NCBI RefSeq assembly: GCF_042432905.1
Contig: NZ_JBHLWI010000090.1
Span: forward strand, 51,958-115,957
DNA from: Fontibacter flavus
GTDB lineage: Bacteria > Bacteroidota > Bacteroidia > Cytophagales > Cyclobacteriaceae
DNA: 64,000 nt
Reading direction: 5' to 3'
Numbering within the stretch: the stretch's first letter is position 1; each line of letters begins with the position of its first letter. Made by a program: the position numbers and the translations under genes. Below are positions 36,401-44,338 of this stretch, one piece after another. The notes below the pieces were generated by a model. It was not told where the DNA came from. It saw nothing but the letters and a program-made list of their open reading frames with translations, and did not search any database.

Positions 36401-37290
36401 TTGTCCAAGATGGCCCTTTCTGCACGGCTGGCAGGCCCGATGGTTACTTTCGCAATATCCATGATTCGCAAAGGCACATTGTTGTTCACCTTCACTACAG
36501 CCTTTTCAATGTCTTCCAGTGACTTCACATAGCCCAATCCACGGACGATAAACTCCACCTGATTGATCTCCATGGTATTGGCACCAATATCAAGATTGGA
36601 CTGCTTGATGGCATTCATCACTTGCATCATAGATACATTGTGTGCCTTCATGGCCACAGGGTCCAGGTCCACTTGGTATTCCTTCACATGACCACCTATG
36701 GTTGCCACCTCAGCCACACCTTCCGTACCTGCCAAACCATAGCGCACATAGTAATCCTGTATGCTGCGGAGTTCATGCATGTCCCAACCTCCCGCAGGAT
36801 TACCTTTCTCATCTCTGCCTTCCAAGGTGTAGAAATACACTTGTCCGAGACCTGTAGCATCAGGTCCGAGTTTGGGTTGCACACCTTCAGGCAACAAGCC
36901 AGCAGGTAGGGAATTCAACTTTTCCAGAATTCTGGAGCGGCTCCAGTAGAATTCCACATCATCCTCAAAAATGATGTAAATAGATGAAAAACCGAACATG
37001 GAAGTGCTTCTGATTGATTTTACCCCCGGCATTCCCAAAAGAGAGGTAGTCAAGGGATAAGTGATCTGATCCTCCACATCTTGGGGAGAACGGCCCATCC
37101 AGTCGGTAAATACGATCTGTTGGTTTTCTCCAATATCAGGAATGGCATCTACCGGCACAGGATCATTGGGCAGGAATCCCGTGTTCCAGTTGAAGGGGGC
37201 CGTCACAATTCCCCAGCCAATAACCAGCAAGAGAAGGATTACTGTGACCAGTTTGTTTTCGAGGAAGAATTTGATGATGTTGTTGAGCAT
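33412..37290 (-). CDS. cusA: CusA/CzcA-type heavy-metal RND efflux pump
   Basis: 1292 residues, about 240 longer than E. coli CusA. RND landmarks are seen: TM1 near residue 10-30, PDIGENQQIVFTDWMGRSPQDVE, the TM4 region SGIAIAIGTMVDLGIILNENI with its charged relay residues, the porter loops, and the second-half match GIATDDGVVMGTYLKQSFD. The additional length lies around residues 530-700 (extra hydrophobic helices) and 770-860 (a soluble Tyr/Trp-rich insert, KEWWYDRQDG). The Met-containing GMRAPMGMKVYGP is consistent with monovalent Cu/Ag. The inner-membrane pump works with the CusB-like and TolC proteins downstream. Its last codons lie in periodic DNA. Confidence 0.93.
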   Translation of the reverse strand: MLNNIIKFFLENKLVTVILLLLVIGWGIVTAPFNWNTGFLPNDPVPVDAIPDIGENQQIVFTDWMGRSPQDVEDQITYPLTTSLLGMPGVKSIRSTSMFGFSSIYIIFEDDVEFYWSRSRILEKLNSLPAGLLPEGVQPKLGPDATGLGQVYFYTLEGRDEKGNPAGGWDMHELRSIQDYYVRYGLAGTEGVAEVATIGGHVKEYQVDLDPVAMKAHNVSMMQVMNAIKQSNLDIGANTMEINQVEFIVRGLGYVKSLEDIEKAVVKVNNNVPLRIMDIAKVTIGPASRAERAILDKGGAEAVGGVVVARYGDNPLQVIDAIKAKIEEISPGLPSKTLEDGTVSKVTIVPFYDRSGLIKETLSTLNEAISLQILITIIVIMVMVYNLRASLLISALLPLAVLMCFIMMKYVGVDANIVALSGIAIAIGTMVDLGIILNENILRHLEESDEKKTKLQVIYDATTEVSSAILTAVMTTIVSFLPVFTLQAAEGKLFGPLAYTKTFALIAALIFTLVFMPAFAHWVFGAKVKSKNYKTILNALMGLVGIVLLFYFPWAGWVMLAFAANHLIHHFFSRQTKEGLYKNQVAMIIAVVAVSVLLAIEWRPLGLGQSVFVNFLFIGLVVGLVLGVFALFIRYYATLLNWCLEHARVFLLIPLVIILLAMNIWLGFGKIFGFVATGFDKIGMNVRTTAVWSGLVHAFPGMGKEFMPALNEGSFLLMPTSMPHSGVEANMQIVKQLDMLVQAIPEVEMVVGKAGRAESPLDPAPMSMYENIINYKTEYLQDENARKLRFKVDKEGNYQIQVNGKEWWYDRQDGAIWDEEKNYIDEAQRRTVTRNISKYLVPDEKKGQYFRQWRDEIRTPDDIWDEIQIRTSNLPGVTSAPKLQPIETRLVMLQTGMRAPMGMKVYGPNLETIENFSLKLESVLKEVPSVKAEAVFADRSLGKPYLEIDLDRTQLGRYGLNIADVQEFIEVAIGGMTLSTTVEGRERYAIRARYAREYRDDPEALKRILVTTPTGAQIPLGQLAEINYRPGPMMIRGENTFLVGYVLFDKRDGFAEGSVVDEARNFIQQKINSGELEVPAGVSYTFSGSYENQVRAEKRLAIVIPLCLAVIFLILYFQFKSTAMVLMIFSAIAMAFSGGFMMLWLYGQDWFFDFNFLGTNMRELFQMRTFNLSVAVWVGFIALFGIATDDGVVMGTYLKQSFDKIQPENVAEVRKAILEAGLKRVRPCLMTTATTLLALLPVLTSSGRGSDIMIPMAIPAFGGMTVALISLFIVPVLYGKYVEIKLKYANAK

Positions 37291-37586
37291 AGTTTTTTGA
37301 CTAACTGCTAAGAACCTGATTTAACTTTTTAAAACTGGAATCAGATACTTGTGGATATTTAGATACTTGTGGATAACCTGTTCCGATTTTTCGGAATTGT
37401 ATCCCAAAGCAAATCTTTATTTGATAATGGGATATCAATGGGAAAATTTAGGGAAATTTAGGCTATACCTTCCAGATTTTGAAAACCTGACAGGTCCTCA
37501 TAACAGTCGATTACAAAATAGAAATCTTAATTATTCTTTGTGCCTTCGTGCCTTCGTGGCAATCCCTTATTAACTAGGGAGAAAAA
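37291..37586. other. Intergenic spacer upstream of cusA with word repeats
   Basis: No gene seen. It holds a 15-bp direct repeat AGATACTTGTGGATA (37343-37357 and 37361-37375, 18-bp step), the word AAAACCTGACAGGT near 37482, and a formulaic TTTGTGCCTTCGTGCCTT stretch near 37538 of a kind widely seen between genes in Bacteroidota. Confidence 0.55.
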
Positions 37587-37967
37587 TCAAATCAGGAATA
37601 CCTGACAAAAAATATAGATCGGTGTATTTTGGAATATGGGGGGAGAAGAATCAGCAAAGGCTATTTTCTCGTTTGTAGCTGTAAAAAAAACAGGCAATTC
37701 ATATGCAGTATCAAAAGTGACTAGCTCAAATACCTGAGGTTGAAAATCTACTATATCAGAAACCTGTTGATCGGTATTGGGTAATTCAAAATTGGCTACA
37801 TCCTCGCAGCAATCTGGCATCGGTGTTTTGGATTCGCAGCAGGTTTTATATTCAGCAAAAACATTGATCCTTTGGAAGTAATCCCCACAAAAATGCATGG
37901 AATAGCTCAACCCTGCGTTGAAAAACACATAGAAAACGAGGAGCGCTATTTTGATAATTGACTTCAC
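37587..37967 (-). CDS. HYC_CC_PP family Cys-rich protein
   Basis: 126 residues: signal peptide or anchor (IIKIALLVFYVFFNAGLS), then MHFCGDYF (the HYC-like motif, here HFC), two CC pairs in KTCCESK and PDCCED, and a PP near the C-terminus (SSPPIFQ). This Bacteroidota family is typically encoded beside copper or heavy-metal efflux genes. Here it is the first gene of the minus-strand efflux locus, 296 bp ahead of cusA. Probably a periplasmic metal-binding or sensing factor; the biochemical role is not established. Confidence 0.85.
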   Translation of the reverse strand: MKSIIKIALLVFYVFFNAGLSYSMHFCGDYFQRINVFAEYKTCCESKTPMPDCCEDVANFELPNTDQQVSDIVDFQPQVFELVTFDTAYELPVFFTATNEKIAFADSSPPIFQNTPIYIFCQVFLI

Positions 37968-37984
37968 GATGGATTATTACGATA

Positions 37985-37992
37985 CAAAGGTA
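37985..37992 (-). promoter_or_regulatory. Probable -7 element for the HYC_CC_PP gene
   Basis: Read on the minus strand, TACCTTTG matches TAnnTTTG exactly and lies 18 bp before the start codon. A -33 box at the expected distance is not clear. The remainder of 37968-38247 has no gene; an imperfect inverted repeat (CTCAT..ATGAG) lies at 38067-38090. Confidence 0.45.
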
Positions 37993-38247
37993 AAAAGGTT
38001 CAGCAATATAAATGTACAGAATTTTTGTTTGAATTTACAAACTGACTGTTACAGGCTTAGTAACTGCTCATCTCGAGCCGAGATTATGAGAATTTCCAAT
38101 TGAATCTTGAATTTTCAGATCAATTAATGCCGATTGAAATTCCAATAGTTTCCTTTACAAAATCATGAATTTCAAAAGTGCTTATTGCACTAAGCAATCA
38201 TGCTATATATTGCCGGATTGAAACAGCAATACCTGTAAATGATCAAC

Positions 38248-39174
38248 TCAATGCACCCCCTCAAACCAATTAAAATGCTGTTTAATAATGTTTTCTTTTT
38301 CCTGATGTAGGTATTCCAAGAATGCCTCTGCCACTGGTGAAAATCTTTTGTTTTTAAGATAAATCAGATTCCAGGTGGTTACAATGGGTAGATCTTCAAC
38401 TGGAATAATCTTTAAATCTCCGTCTTTGATTTCATTCCGCAGACCTATTAATGGCATGACTGAACAGCCAAGCCCTGCAATGACAGCCTGTTTTACTGCT
38501 TCATTCGAAGTCAGCTCCATTTTTTTACTGACGGGAATATTATTTTTTCTTAAAAACCGCTCCATAGTCAAGCGGGTACCTGATCCCTGTTCCCTATAAA
38601 TCAGCGTGATATCTTCAAAAATATTCTTACCGTAAACTTCATTCCCTACTTCAAAGTCTTTATCCCCTACCAAATACAACTTGTTTTCCATCAAAGGCAC
38701 CGTTTCCACCTGCAAAGCCTCAGGCAAAATTGAAACCAAAGAAAAATCTACTTCATTTTCATCCAAACTATTAATCACCATTGCCTTATTGGTCACATCT
38801 AGGATAAGTTCTATCCCAGGATGAGATTTCATGAATCCAGCCAAAAAATACGGCATTACATATTTCCCGGTAGAGACAACCGAAATCTTAAGTCTGCCCG
38901 TCAATTGTCCTTTAAAGGAGGCTGTTTTATAATTAATTGCATTAACCTGATCCACTATCTTTTCAGCTGCCTCAGCTATTTCCCTCCCAAAATCCGTTAC
39001 GTACAATTTCCTTCCTACCACTTCTGTCAAAGGAATATCAAACTGATCCTGAAAATTCCTTAACTGAATGGAAACAGCAGGTTGGGTAAGATGCAATTCT
39101 TCTGCAGCTTTCGTGATGCTTTCTGTCTGCGTGACTTTCAAAAAAACCTGCAACTGATGTAAGGTGTAATTCAT
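38248..39174 (-). CDS. LysR-family transcriptional regulator
   Basis: 308 residues. The winged helix-turn-helix at residues 1-60 reads LHQLQVFLKVTQTESITKAAEELHLTQPAVSIQLRN, and the periplasmic-binding-like effector domain covers about 90-300 (LKISVVSTGKYVMPYFLAGF; REQGSGTRLTMERFLRKNN). It resembles the CysB/CbbR branch. It is divergent from sbtA with a T-N11-A palindrome in between, 3 bp from its own start, so it probably represses itself and controls the transporter. The ligand may reflect carbon or bicarbonate status, by analogy with CbbR/CcmR; this is inference. Confidence 0.93.
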   Translation of the reverse strand: MNYTLHQLQVFLKVTQTESITKAAEELHLTQPAVSIQLRNFQDQFDIPLTEVVGRKLYVTDFGREIAEAAEKIVDQVNAINYKTASFKGQLTGRLKISVVSTGKYVMPYFLAGFMKSHPGIELILDVTNKAMVINSLDENEVDFSLVSILPEALQVETVPLMENKLYLVGDKDFEVGNEVYGKNIFEDITLIYREQGSGTRLTMERFLRKNNIPVSKKMELTSNEAVKQAVIAGLGCSVMPLIGLRNEIKDGDLKIIPVEDLPIVTTWNLIYLKNKRFSPVAEAFLEYLHQEKENIIKQHFNWFEGVH

Positions 39175-39176
39175 AA

Positions 39177-39199
39177 ATAATATTAATGTTTAGTATTAT
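39177..39199. promoter_or_regulatory. LysR-type operator between the regulator and sbtA
   Basis: An interrupted palindrome: ATAATATTAA (39177-39186), TGT, TTAGTATTAT (39190-39199), 9 of 10 arm positions matching and containing T-N11-A. It begins 3 bp from the LysR start codon and lies 81 bp from the sbtA start. Confidence 0.55.
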
Positions 39200-39279
39200 A
39201 AATATAAATAAAAATATATATTAAAAACTGAAGAGTTTTGCAAAAGGTTTCAAAACTTCAAAAAATATTTCTCTACCTA

Positions 39280-40242
39280 ATGAACCTGAATCTCTTATTT
39301 GACAATTTTACCAATCCCGCTTTTCTATTTTTTGTGCTTGGCATCATCGCTGTACGTCTGAAAAGCGACCTTGAAATCCCGAATAATTCTTCCAAATTCA
39401 TTTCCCTGTACCTACTATTTGCCATAGGTTTTAAGGGTGGACAGGAACTGGCCCACAGTGAATTCAACATGGGTATTATTTGGGCGGTATTATTCGGGAT
39501 TATGGTAGCTAGCGCAATACCTCTTTATACATTTTTTATTCTCAAAAAACGACTTAATGTGGAAAATGCGGGAGCTATTGCAGCTGCCTATGGGTCTGTT
39601 TCTGCCGTAACTTTTGTAACAGCGGTATCTTTCCTCGAAATTCAGCATCAGCACTTTAATGGCTACATGGTTGCCATCATGGCATTGATGGAGGCTCCTG
39701 CCATTATTCTGGGGGTCTTGCTGATCAAAATATTTGCTGAGGACAGTAATCACCAAATGAAAATCAGGAAAGTTGTCCATCATGCTTTCACAAACGGGTC
39801 TGTGTTACTAATTCTAGGCAGTCTGATCATCGGTTTGTTGGCCTCAGAAGAAGAAGCCAGAGGTATTGAACCATTTACCACAGATATCTTTAAAGGATTT
39901 CTGGCAATTTTCCTCTTGGATATGGGCATCACCAGTGGAAGAAAATTAAAAGATTTCCTGGATTCAGGTAAATTCACCGCATTGTTTGCAATCATTATCC
40001 CTTTAATCAATGGTGTCATAGTAGCATACATTTCCCAATTGATTACAGACAGTACTGGAGATAGGTTCATGTTTGCAATTCTGGCCGCATCAGCTTCTTA
40101 CATTGCAGTTCCAGCAGCCATGAAAATTGCCGTTCCAAAGGCAAACCCAGGGATTTTTCTTCCTATGGCGCTGGCTGTTACTTTTCCCTTCAATATCACC
40201 TTAGGATTTCCAATCTATTATTGGGTAGCCTCTACTTTGTAA
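39280..40242 (+). CDS. sbtA: Sodium-dependent bicarbonate transporter SbtA-like permease
   Basis: 320 residues from the ATG at 39280 (MNLNLLFDNFTNPAFLFFVLG); the frame is open back to a TTG at 39238, which is less likely. Ten hydrophobic helices in two inverted halves, with family motifs LLFAIGFKGGQELAHS, AAAYGSVSAVTFVTAVSFLE, MALMEAPAIILGV and AASASYIAVPAAMKIAVPKANPG. SbtA takes up HCO3- with Na+; heterotrophs use such carriers for anaplerotic carbon supply. No SbtB regulator gene is adjacent; a divergent LysR gene probably takes that role. Confidence 0.92.
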   Translation: MNLNLLFDNFTNPAFLFFVLGIIAVRLKSDLEIPNNSSKFISLYLLFAIGFKGGQELAHSEFNMGIIWAVLFGIMVASAIPLYTFFILKKRLNVENAGAIAAAYGSVSAVTFVTAVSFLEIQHQHFNGYMVAIMALMEAPAIILGVLLIKIFAEDSNHQMKIRKVVHHAFTNGSVLLILGSLIIGLLASEEEARGIEPFTTDIFKGFLAIFLLDMGITSGRKLKDFLDSGKFTALFAIIIPLINGVIVAYISQLITDSTGDRFMFAILAASASYIAVPAAMKIAVPKANPGIFLPMALAVTFPFNITLGFPIYYWVASTL

Positions 40243-40260
40243 TTTTTTTAAGAAAAACAG

Positions 40261-40290
40261 TTTGAAAAATTAAAGTAGGTGTTAGTTTTA
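40261..40290 (+). promoter_or_regulatory. Probable promoter of the exported-protein gene
   Basis: TTTG (40261-40264), an 18-bp spacer and TAGTTTTA (40283-40290) fit the -33/-7 consensus apart from the last base. The ATG is 30 bp downstream of the -7 box. Confidence 0.5.
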
Positions 40291-40320
40291 GCAATCCATT
40301 GTTAATTCAAACCAGTTCAC

Positions 40321-40839
40321 ATGTTGAAAAAAACTTTACTTGCTTTCATTTTAGTTTGTTCATTTTTCCCAAAATCGTTTGGCCAAGTGGAATCCAGTAT
40401 CACTGAAGCTATTCAAGGATATTTTTACGCACAGCTCAATCAAGACTATGAATTGTTATTGGATTACATCTACCCAGGACTAATCGAGAACGCCGGTGGA
40501 CGTGAAGCCATGAAAAACACCTTGATGACGATTCATCAAAACCAACTTAAAAAAGGAATTAAAGTGCGTGAGTTCAAACTCCGAGAACCCATTCAGCATA
40601 CAAAGGTGGGGGTAGAAATCCATGCATTGGTTCCGGTGACTTCAATCAGCAAAGTTCCAGGCGGTCAACTTACAACAGAAAATAACCTTATAGCGGTATC
40701 TGAAGAAGGAATGGTTCACTGGTATTTTATTGAAACCACATCTCTTGATGAAAGAAACATCCAAAAAGTTCTGGAAAACTGGAACGGATCTCTAATGCTC
40801 CCTTTTAAAAAGGCACCCATCTTCAAAGAAGACAAGTGA
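40321..40839 (+). CDS. Hypothetical exported protein
   Basis: 172 residues with a signal peptide cleaved after FPKSFG (about residue 21). The mature part begins with an amphipathic helix (ITEAIQGYFYAQLNQDYELLLDYIYPGLIENAGGREAMKNTL) and continues with beta strands, which suggests an NTF2/SnoaL-like or DUF4878-like small alpha+beta fold, but no family was recognised with certainty. Monocistronic with its own promoter and a very strong terminator. Confidence 0.7.
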   Translation: MLKKTLLAFILVCSFFPKSFGQVESSITEAIQGYFYAQLNQDYELLLDYIYPGLIENAGGREAMKNTLMTIHQNQLKKGIKVREFKLREPIQHTKVGVEIHALVPVTSISKVPGGQLTTENNLIAVSEEGMVHWYFIETTSLDERNIQKVLENWNGSLMLPFKKAPIFKEDK

Positions 40840-40888
40840 TATAAAATCAAAGGCCTCAAAATTGAATTTTGAGGCCTTTGATTTTATA
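40840..40888. terminator. Bidirectional terminator with perfect 24-bp arms
   Basis: A perfect palindrome with 24-bp arms and a single central base (G at 40864), starting one base after the stop codon. The core GGCCTC/GAGGCC is flanked by A-rich and T-rich arms, so it terminates in both directions between convergent genes. Confidence 0.9.
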
Positions 40889-40939
40889 AGTTCCGGATTT
40901 TCCATTTGGCTTTCATATAGCCCCAAATCACTTTGGGGC

Positions 40940-41812
40940 TCATCCCTTTTTTCCTCTTGAAGCCTCCAGCATATCCCACATTTCCTGGGGAATCAGGTCT
41001 AAGTTATTAAATTCGCCTGCACCCATTAACCATTCCCCTCCATCTATGGTAATGACCTCTCCATTCACATAAGCTGAAAAATCAGAAACCAGATAGGCTG
41101 CCAAGTTGGCCAATTCCTGATGTTCACCCACTCTGCCAACAGGTACTTTTTTGGCAGGGTCAAATTTTTTAACCAAATCTCCAGGCAATAATCTGCTCCA
41201 GGCTCCTTCTGTCGGGAAAGGTCCCGGTGCTATGGCATTTGAACGGATTTTATATTTTGCCCATTCAACTGCTAGTGACCTGGTCATGGCCAAAACGCCC
41301 GCCTTTGCAGCGGCGCTAGGCACCACATAACCAGAACCGGTCCAAGCATAAGTGGTCACGATGTTCAAAAAAGTCCCAGGCTGTTTTTTCTCAATCCAAT
41401 ATTTACCTGCAGTCAAAGTAACATTCGAGGTGCCTTTTAACACAATATCCAGTACGGTATTGAAGGCATTCGTGGAGAGTCTTTCTGTCGGACTGATAAA
41501 ATTCCCTGCGGCATTATTCAGCACCACGTCCACTTTTCCAAAATGGGTATTGGCATCTGCCCACATCTTTTCAACCTGTTCAATTTCTCTCACATCACAG
41601 GCCAGTGCCAGTACATTACCACCAGTCTCAGTCTCCATTTCCTTAGCTGTTCCTTGCAAAACATCCAGTTTCCTACTGGTAATGACTAAATTGGCCCCTA
41701 ACTTCAAAAAATAAAGACCCATAGATTTCCCAAGGCCTGTCCCTCCCCCAGTTACTAAAATTGTTTTTCCTTTAAGTGCTCCTTCTTTAAGCATTCCTTC
41801 CATATAAGACAT
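40940..41812 (-). CDS. SDR-family oxidoreductase, 2,4-dienoyl-CoA reductase-like
   Basis: 290 residues. Cofactor motif TGGGTGLGKSMG (about 21-32), NNAAGN at about 97-102, and the long DECR-type NAFNTVLDIVLKGTSNVT. The usual Tyr-x-x-x-Lys dyad is replaced by S-AAA-K (PSAAAKAGV), which is characteristic of dienoyl-CoA reductases, where Ser/Lys act instead. C-terminal: IAPGPFPTEGAWSRL and YVNGEVITIDGG. Probably an NADPH-dependent step in unsaturated fatty-acid beta-oxidation, in the cytosol. Convergent with the exported protein across the palindromic terminator. Start could be M1, M4 or M7. Confidence 0.85.
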   Translation of the reverse strand: MSYMEGMLKEGALKGKTILVTGGGTGLGKSMGLYFLKLGANLVITSRKLDVLQGTAKEMETETGGNVLALACDVREIEQVEKMWADANTHFGKVDVVLNNAAGNFISPTERLSTNAFNTVLDIVLKGTSNVTLTAGKYWIEKKQPGTFLNIVTTYAWTGSGYVVPSAAAKAGVLAMTRSLAVEWAKYKIRSNAIAPGPFPTEGAWSRLLPGDLVKKFDPAKKVPVGRVGEHQELANLAAYLVSDFSAYVNGEVITIDGGEWLMGAGEFNNLDLIPQEMWDMLEASRGKKG

Positions 41813-41941
41813 ATCATTTGGGTTTTAAATACCGTTGAATATAGGTAATCTGTCAACTAAATAAAAGCTTGGCATTAGCATTTTGGCATCATTTTATATA
41901 TGGATGAAAGGTCTTAGATTTACGAGAAGATTTTCACAAAA

Positions 41942-42754
41942 ATGTTAAAGAGACTATTCCCTATCCTGTTCCTGATTTTTACAATTTCCTGCATGTCTGA
42001 TATAGACAAAAACATTACAACAGACCTGCAGGTAGAAGGTAATGAGATTTTCAATATATCTTTTACTTTGGAAGAATCCCTGTTTTTGGGTTTCCAGACA
42101 TTGGATGACTATAGAAAAGCGGACACTTTATCTCTACCTGGTTGCCCCAATATAGAATTCAACGAATTGGAAAGAAAAATCACACTTGAGTTTCTAAAAG
42201 AAAGGGACTGCACCAATGATCAAAATTTAGAAAGAACCGGTAAAATCCATATTCAATATCTCAATTCCAACTCATTAGAAGCTACAACCAGGCTAACCTA
42301 TGAAGACTATCAGGTTAGAGGTATTAAAGTTGAAGGCAGTAGAGATTTCAGACAGGTCAGAAGCCTGACCAATCCTAATCGAAGAACTGAAGTTTTTACC
42401 GATCTTTTACTGATCGATCAAAAGGAATCATCCACAAAAATCAGTGGCAACTATGAACACCAATTGACTTTTTTGAACGGTCTCTTAACGGGATTTAGTA
42501 GCACAGGAAGTCTTGAGGGAAGAAATATCACTGGAAGACCAATCATGATGACCCCAGTTGCACCTAAAAGGTACTTGATAAATTGTATAATAACCGGCTT
42601 TTATCTTCCGGATTCAGGTAGCGAAACCTGGCAAATCTTCCGAAACCAAACACAATCTACAACACACAATTTGGTATATGAGATAGAATCTGAATGCCTT
42701 AACCGCGCTAATCTTACCCTTCAAGATGGCAGGATAATGGTATTTAGACAATAA
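41942..42754 (+). CDS. Hypothetical lipoprotein
   Basis: 270 residues with lipobox FTISC (Cys17) after a basic, hydrophobic leader (MLKRLFPILFLIF). The mature part is beta-rich with few helices (IHIQYLNSNSLEATTRLTYEDY; GRPIMMTPVAPKRYLINC) and carries five further Cys (two in CPNIEF and RDCTN, others in INC and SEC). No family recognised. It is likely outer-membrane or periplasmic. Leader region 41813-41941 shows no certain promoter. Confidence 0.72.
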   Translation: MLKRLFPILFLIFTISCMSDIDKNITTDLQVEGNEIFNISFTLEESLFLGFQTLDDYRKADTLSLPGCPNIEFNELERKITLEFLKERDCTNDQNLERTGKIHIQYLNSNSLEATTRLTYEDYQVRGIKVEGSRDFRQVRSLTNPNRRTEVFTDLLLIDQKESSTKISGNYEHQLTFLNGLLTGFSSTGSLEGRNITGRPIMMTPVAPKRYLINCIITGFYLPDSGSETWQIFRNQTQSTTHNLVYEIESECLNRANLTLQDGRIMVFRQ

Positions 42755-42865
42755 TTTCTGAATTATTAAATTTTTCAAATCCCTTATAAATTACACCTTA
42801 AGTTATTAAAGGACTCATTTTGCCCATAATTTCCTGGGCTGACAATATTTATTTATATTATACAC

Positions 42866-44335
42866 TTGAAGATTAACATCAATTCCCAAGGACATCAAAT
42901 ACCCATGAAAACAAATTTAACGGATACTTTAGAGGCATTCAGAGGACTCATCATTTTACCTTTTTTTGAAAATGAATCAGAAATCCAATACAATGAAAAC
43001 TTTCCTCATATTCAGGTCTCCAAAAATCTTTTTTCCGGAAAAAAAGACACACAATTCTTGTTGGAAGATAGAAATAACAGCAACATCTTTCTATTTGTAG
43101 GTCTGGGAAAAGAACCTGAATTCAAAGATATTCAGACAGCTTTTAGACGAATAAGTGCCAAACAGGAAAACCTTTTTGAAAAACAGGCACTGTTGGTCCT
43201 GACTAACGAAATGGGCAGTACTTTACTTGAGGCTGCTGTTTCAGGATTGATCTTGGGCACCTACCGACTAGGGTATTATAAAAACCCTGAAAGCCTTGTA
43301 AAAGACTGGTCTACAATCAATCTTTCTATACACACACCAATTGAAAATGCCGATTTTTTAGCTCAAAAATCCAGAAAAATTGCTGAAGCAAAAATTGAAA
43401 CATTTTACATGGTAGATCTTCCTCCGAATAAAATCACTCCATCGTTTTTGGCAGATTGGGCAATAAAAGCAGGTAAAAAATATGGCTTTGACACCAAAGT
43501 ATTGGATAGAAAAAAAGCTGAAAAAGAGGGACTTCATGCATTTCTTGCTGTAGGCCAAGGTAGTCAAAAAGAACCTCAATTTATCATCATGGAATATCGC
43601 TCAAAGGCCTCCAAAAAACACTTTGGACTTGTCGGTAAAGGCGTGACATTTGATACAGGGGGCTTGAATATCAAAACACAGGGAATGGTCCACATGAAAT
43701 GTGATATGGGTGGAGCTGCTACGGTTTTAGGAACCATGCAATTGATTGCAGACCTTCAAATACCTGTAAATGTCACTGCCATAGTCCCATGCGTTGAAAA
43801 TTCAGTTGACAATCAGTCCTATCTCCCATCAGATGTCATCAGCAGTTACAGCGGAAAAAGCATTGAAGTGATCGATACTGATGCAGAGGGCAGGCTTATC
43901 CTTGCCGACGGACTCAATTATTTGATCAAAAATTATAATCCAGACTCTGTTGTTGATTTTGCAACCCTTACCGGCAGTGCAGTGGGTACTTTTGGTTATG
44001 AATGCGCTGCTCTTTTTTCAAAAAACCAGGACTTACTCAAGTTGCTTCAGGACAGCGGTAACCATGTCGGGGAAAGAGTATGGCCATTACCCATGTGGGA
44101 TATTTATAAATCCGAGATGGACAGCGAAATAGCCGATATCAAAAACTATCATGGAAAACCATTTGCCGGTGCTATCACCGCAGCAAAATTCCTCGAATTT
44201 TTCACAGAAAATCACCCTTCTTGGGCACATATAGACATTGCAGGTACTGCCTTTGGTGATTCTGAATTTGCAAAAACTAAGCATGCTACTGGCTTTGGAG
44301 TACATTTAATGCTTAAATTGTTAGAAAATATTTAG
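42866..44335 (+). CDS. M17 leucyl aminopeptidase
   Basis: 489 residues from a TTG, or 476 from the ATG at 42905; the TTG lies in a good position but the ATG cannot be excluded. The catalytic half begins near 240 with LVGKGVTFDTGGLNIK (metal-binding Lys and Asp), continues MKCDMGGAATVLG, and holds the family signature as DTDAEGRLILADGL (usually NTDAEGRL; the Asn is Asp here). Two metal ions and the bicarbonate Arg (R in EGRL) are thus in place. It is cytosolic, removing N-terminal residues from peptides. Linked by 3 bp to the ATP-grasp gene downstream. Confidence 0.9.
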   Translation: MKININSQGHQIPMKTNLTDTLEAFRGLIILPFFENESEIQYNENFPHIQVSKNLFSGKKDTQFLLEDRNNSNIFLFVGLGKEPEFKDIQTAFRRISAKQENLFEKQALLVLTNEMGSTLLEAAVSGLILGTYRLGYYKNPESLVKDWSTINLSIHTPIENADFLAQKSRKIAEAKIETFYMVDLPPNKITPSFLADWAIKAGKKYGFDTKVLDRKKAEKEGLHAFLAVGQGSQKEPQFIIMEYRSKASKKHFGLVGKGVTFDTGGLNIKTQGMVHMKCDMGGAATVLGTMQLIADLQIPVNVTAIVPCVENSVDNQSYLPSDVISSYSGKSIEVIDTDAEGRLILADGLNYLIKNYNPDSVVDFATLTGSAVGTFGYECAALFSKNQDLLKLLQDSGNHVGERVWPLPMWDIYKSEMDSEIADIKNYHGKPFAGAITAAKFLEFFTENHPSWAHIDIAGTAFGDSEFAKTKHATGFGVHLMLKLLENI

Positions 44336-44338
44336 TGT

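Noticed and set aside
33524..36909. Several plus-strand frames of 70-190 codons inside cusA
   Set aside because: They are shadows of the strongly coding minus-strand gene; none has a recognisable domain or its own start region.
37343..37375. 15-bp direct repeat upstream of cusA as a metal-regulator site
   Set aside because: It sits among several intergenic word families with no second occurrence near the HYC_CC_PP promoter, so a repeat-type origin is as likely. Kept as part of the spacer description only.
38067..38090. Inverted repeat CTCAT...ATGAG as a terminator or operator
   Set aside because: The arms are imperfect with a bulge, there is no T run, and no adjacent gene start fits.
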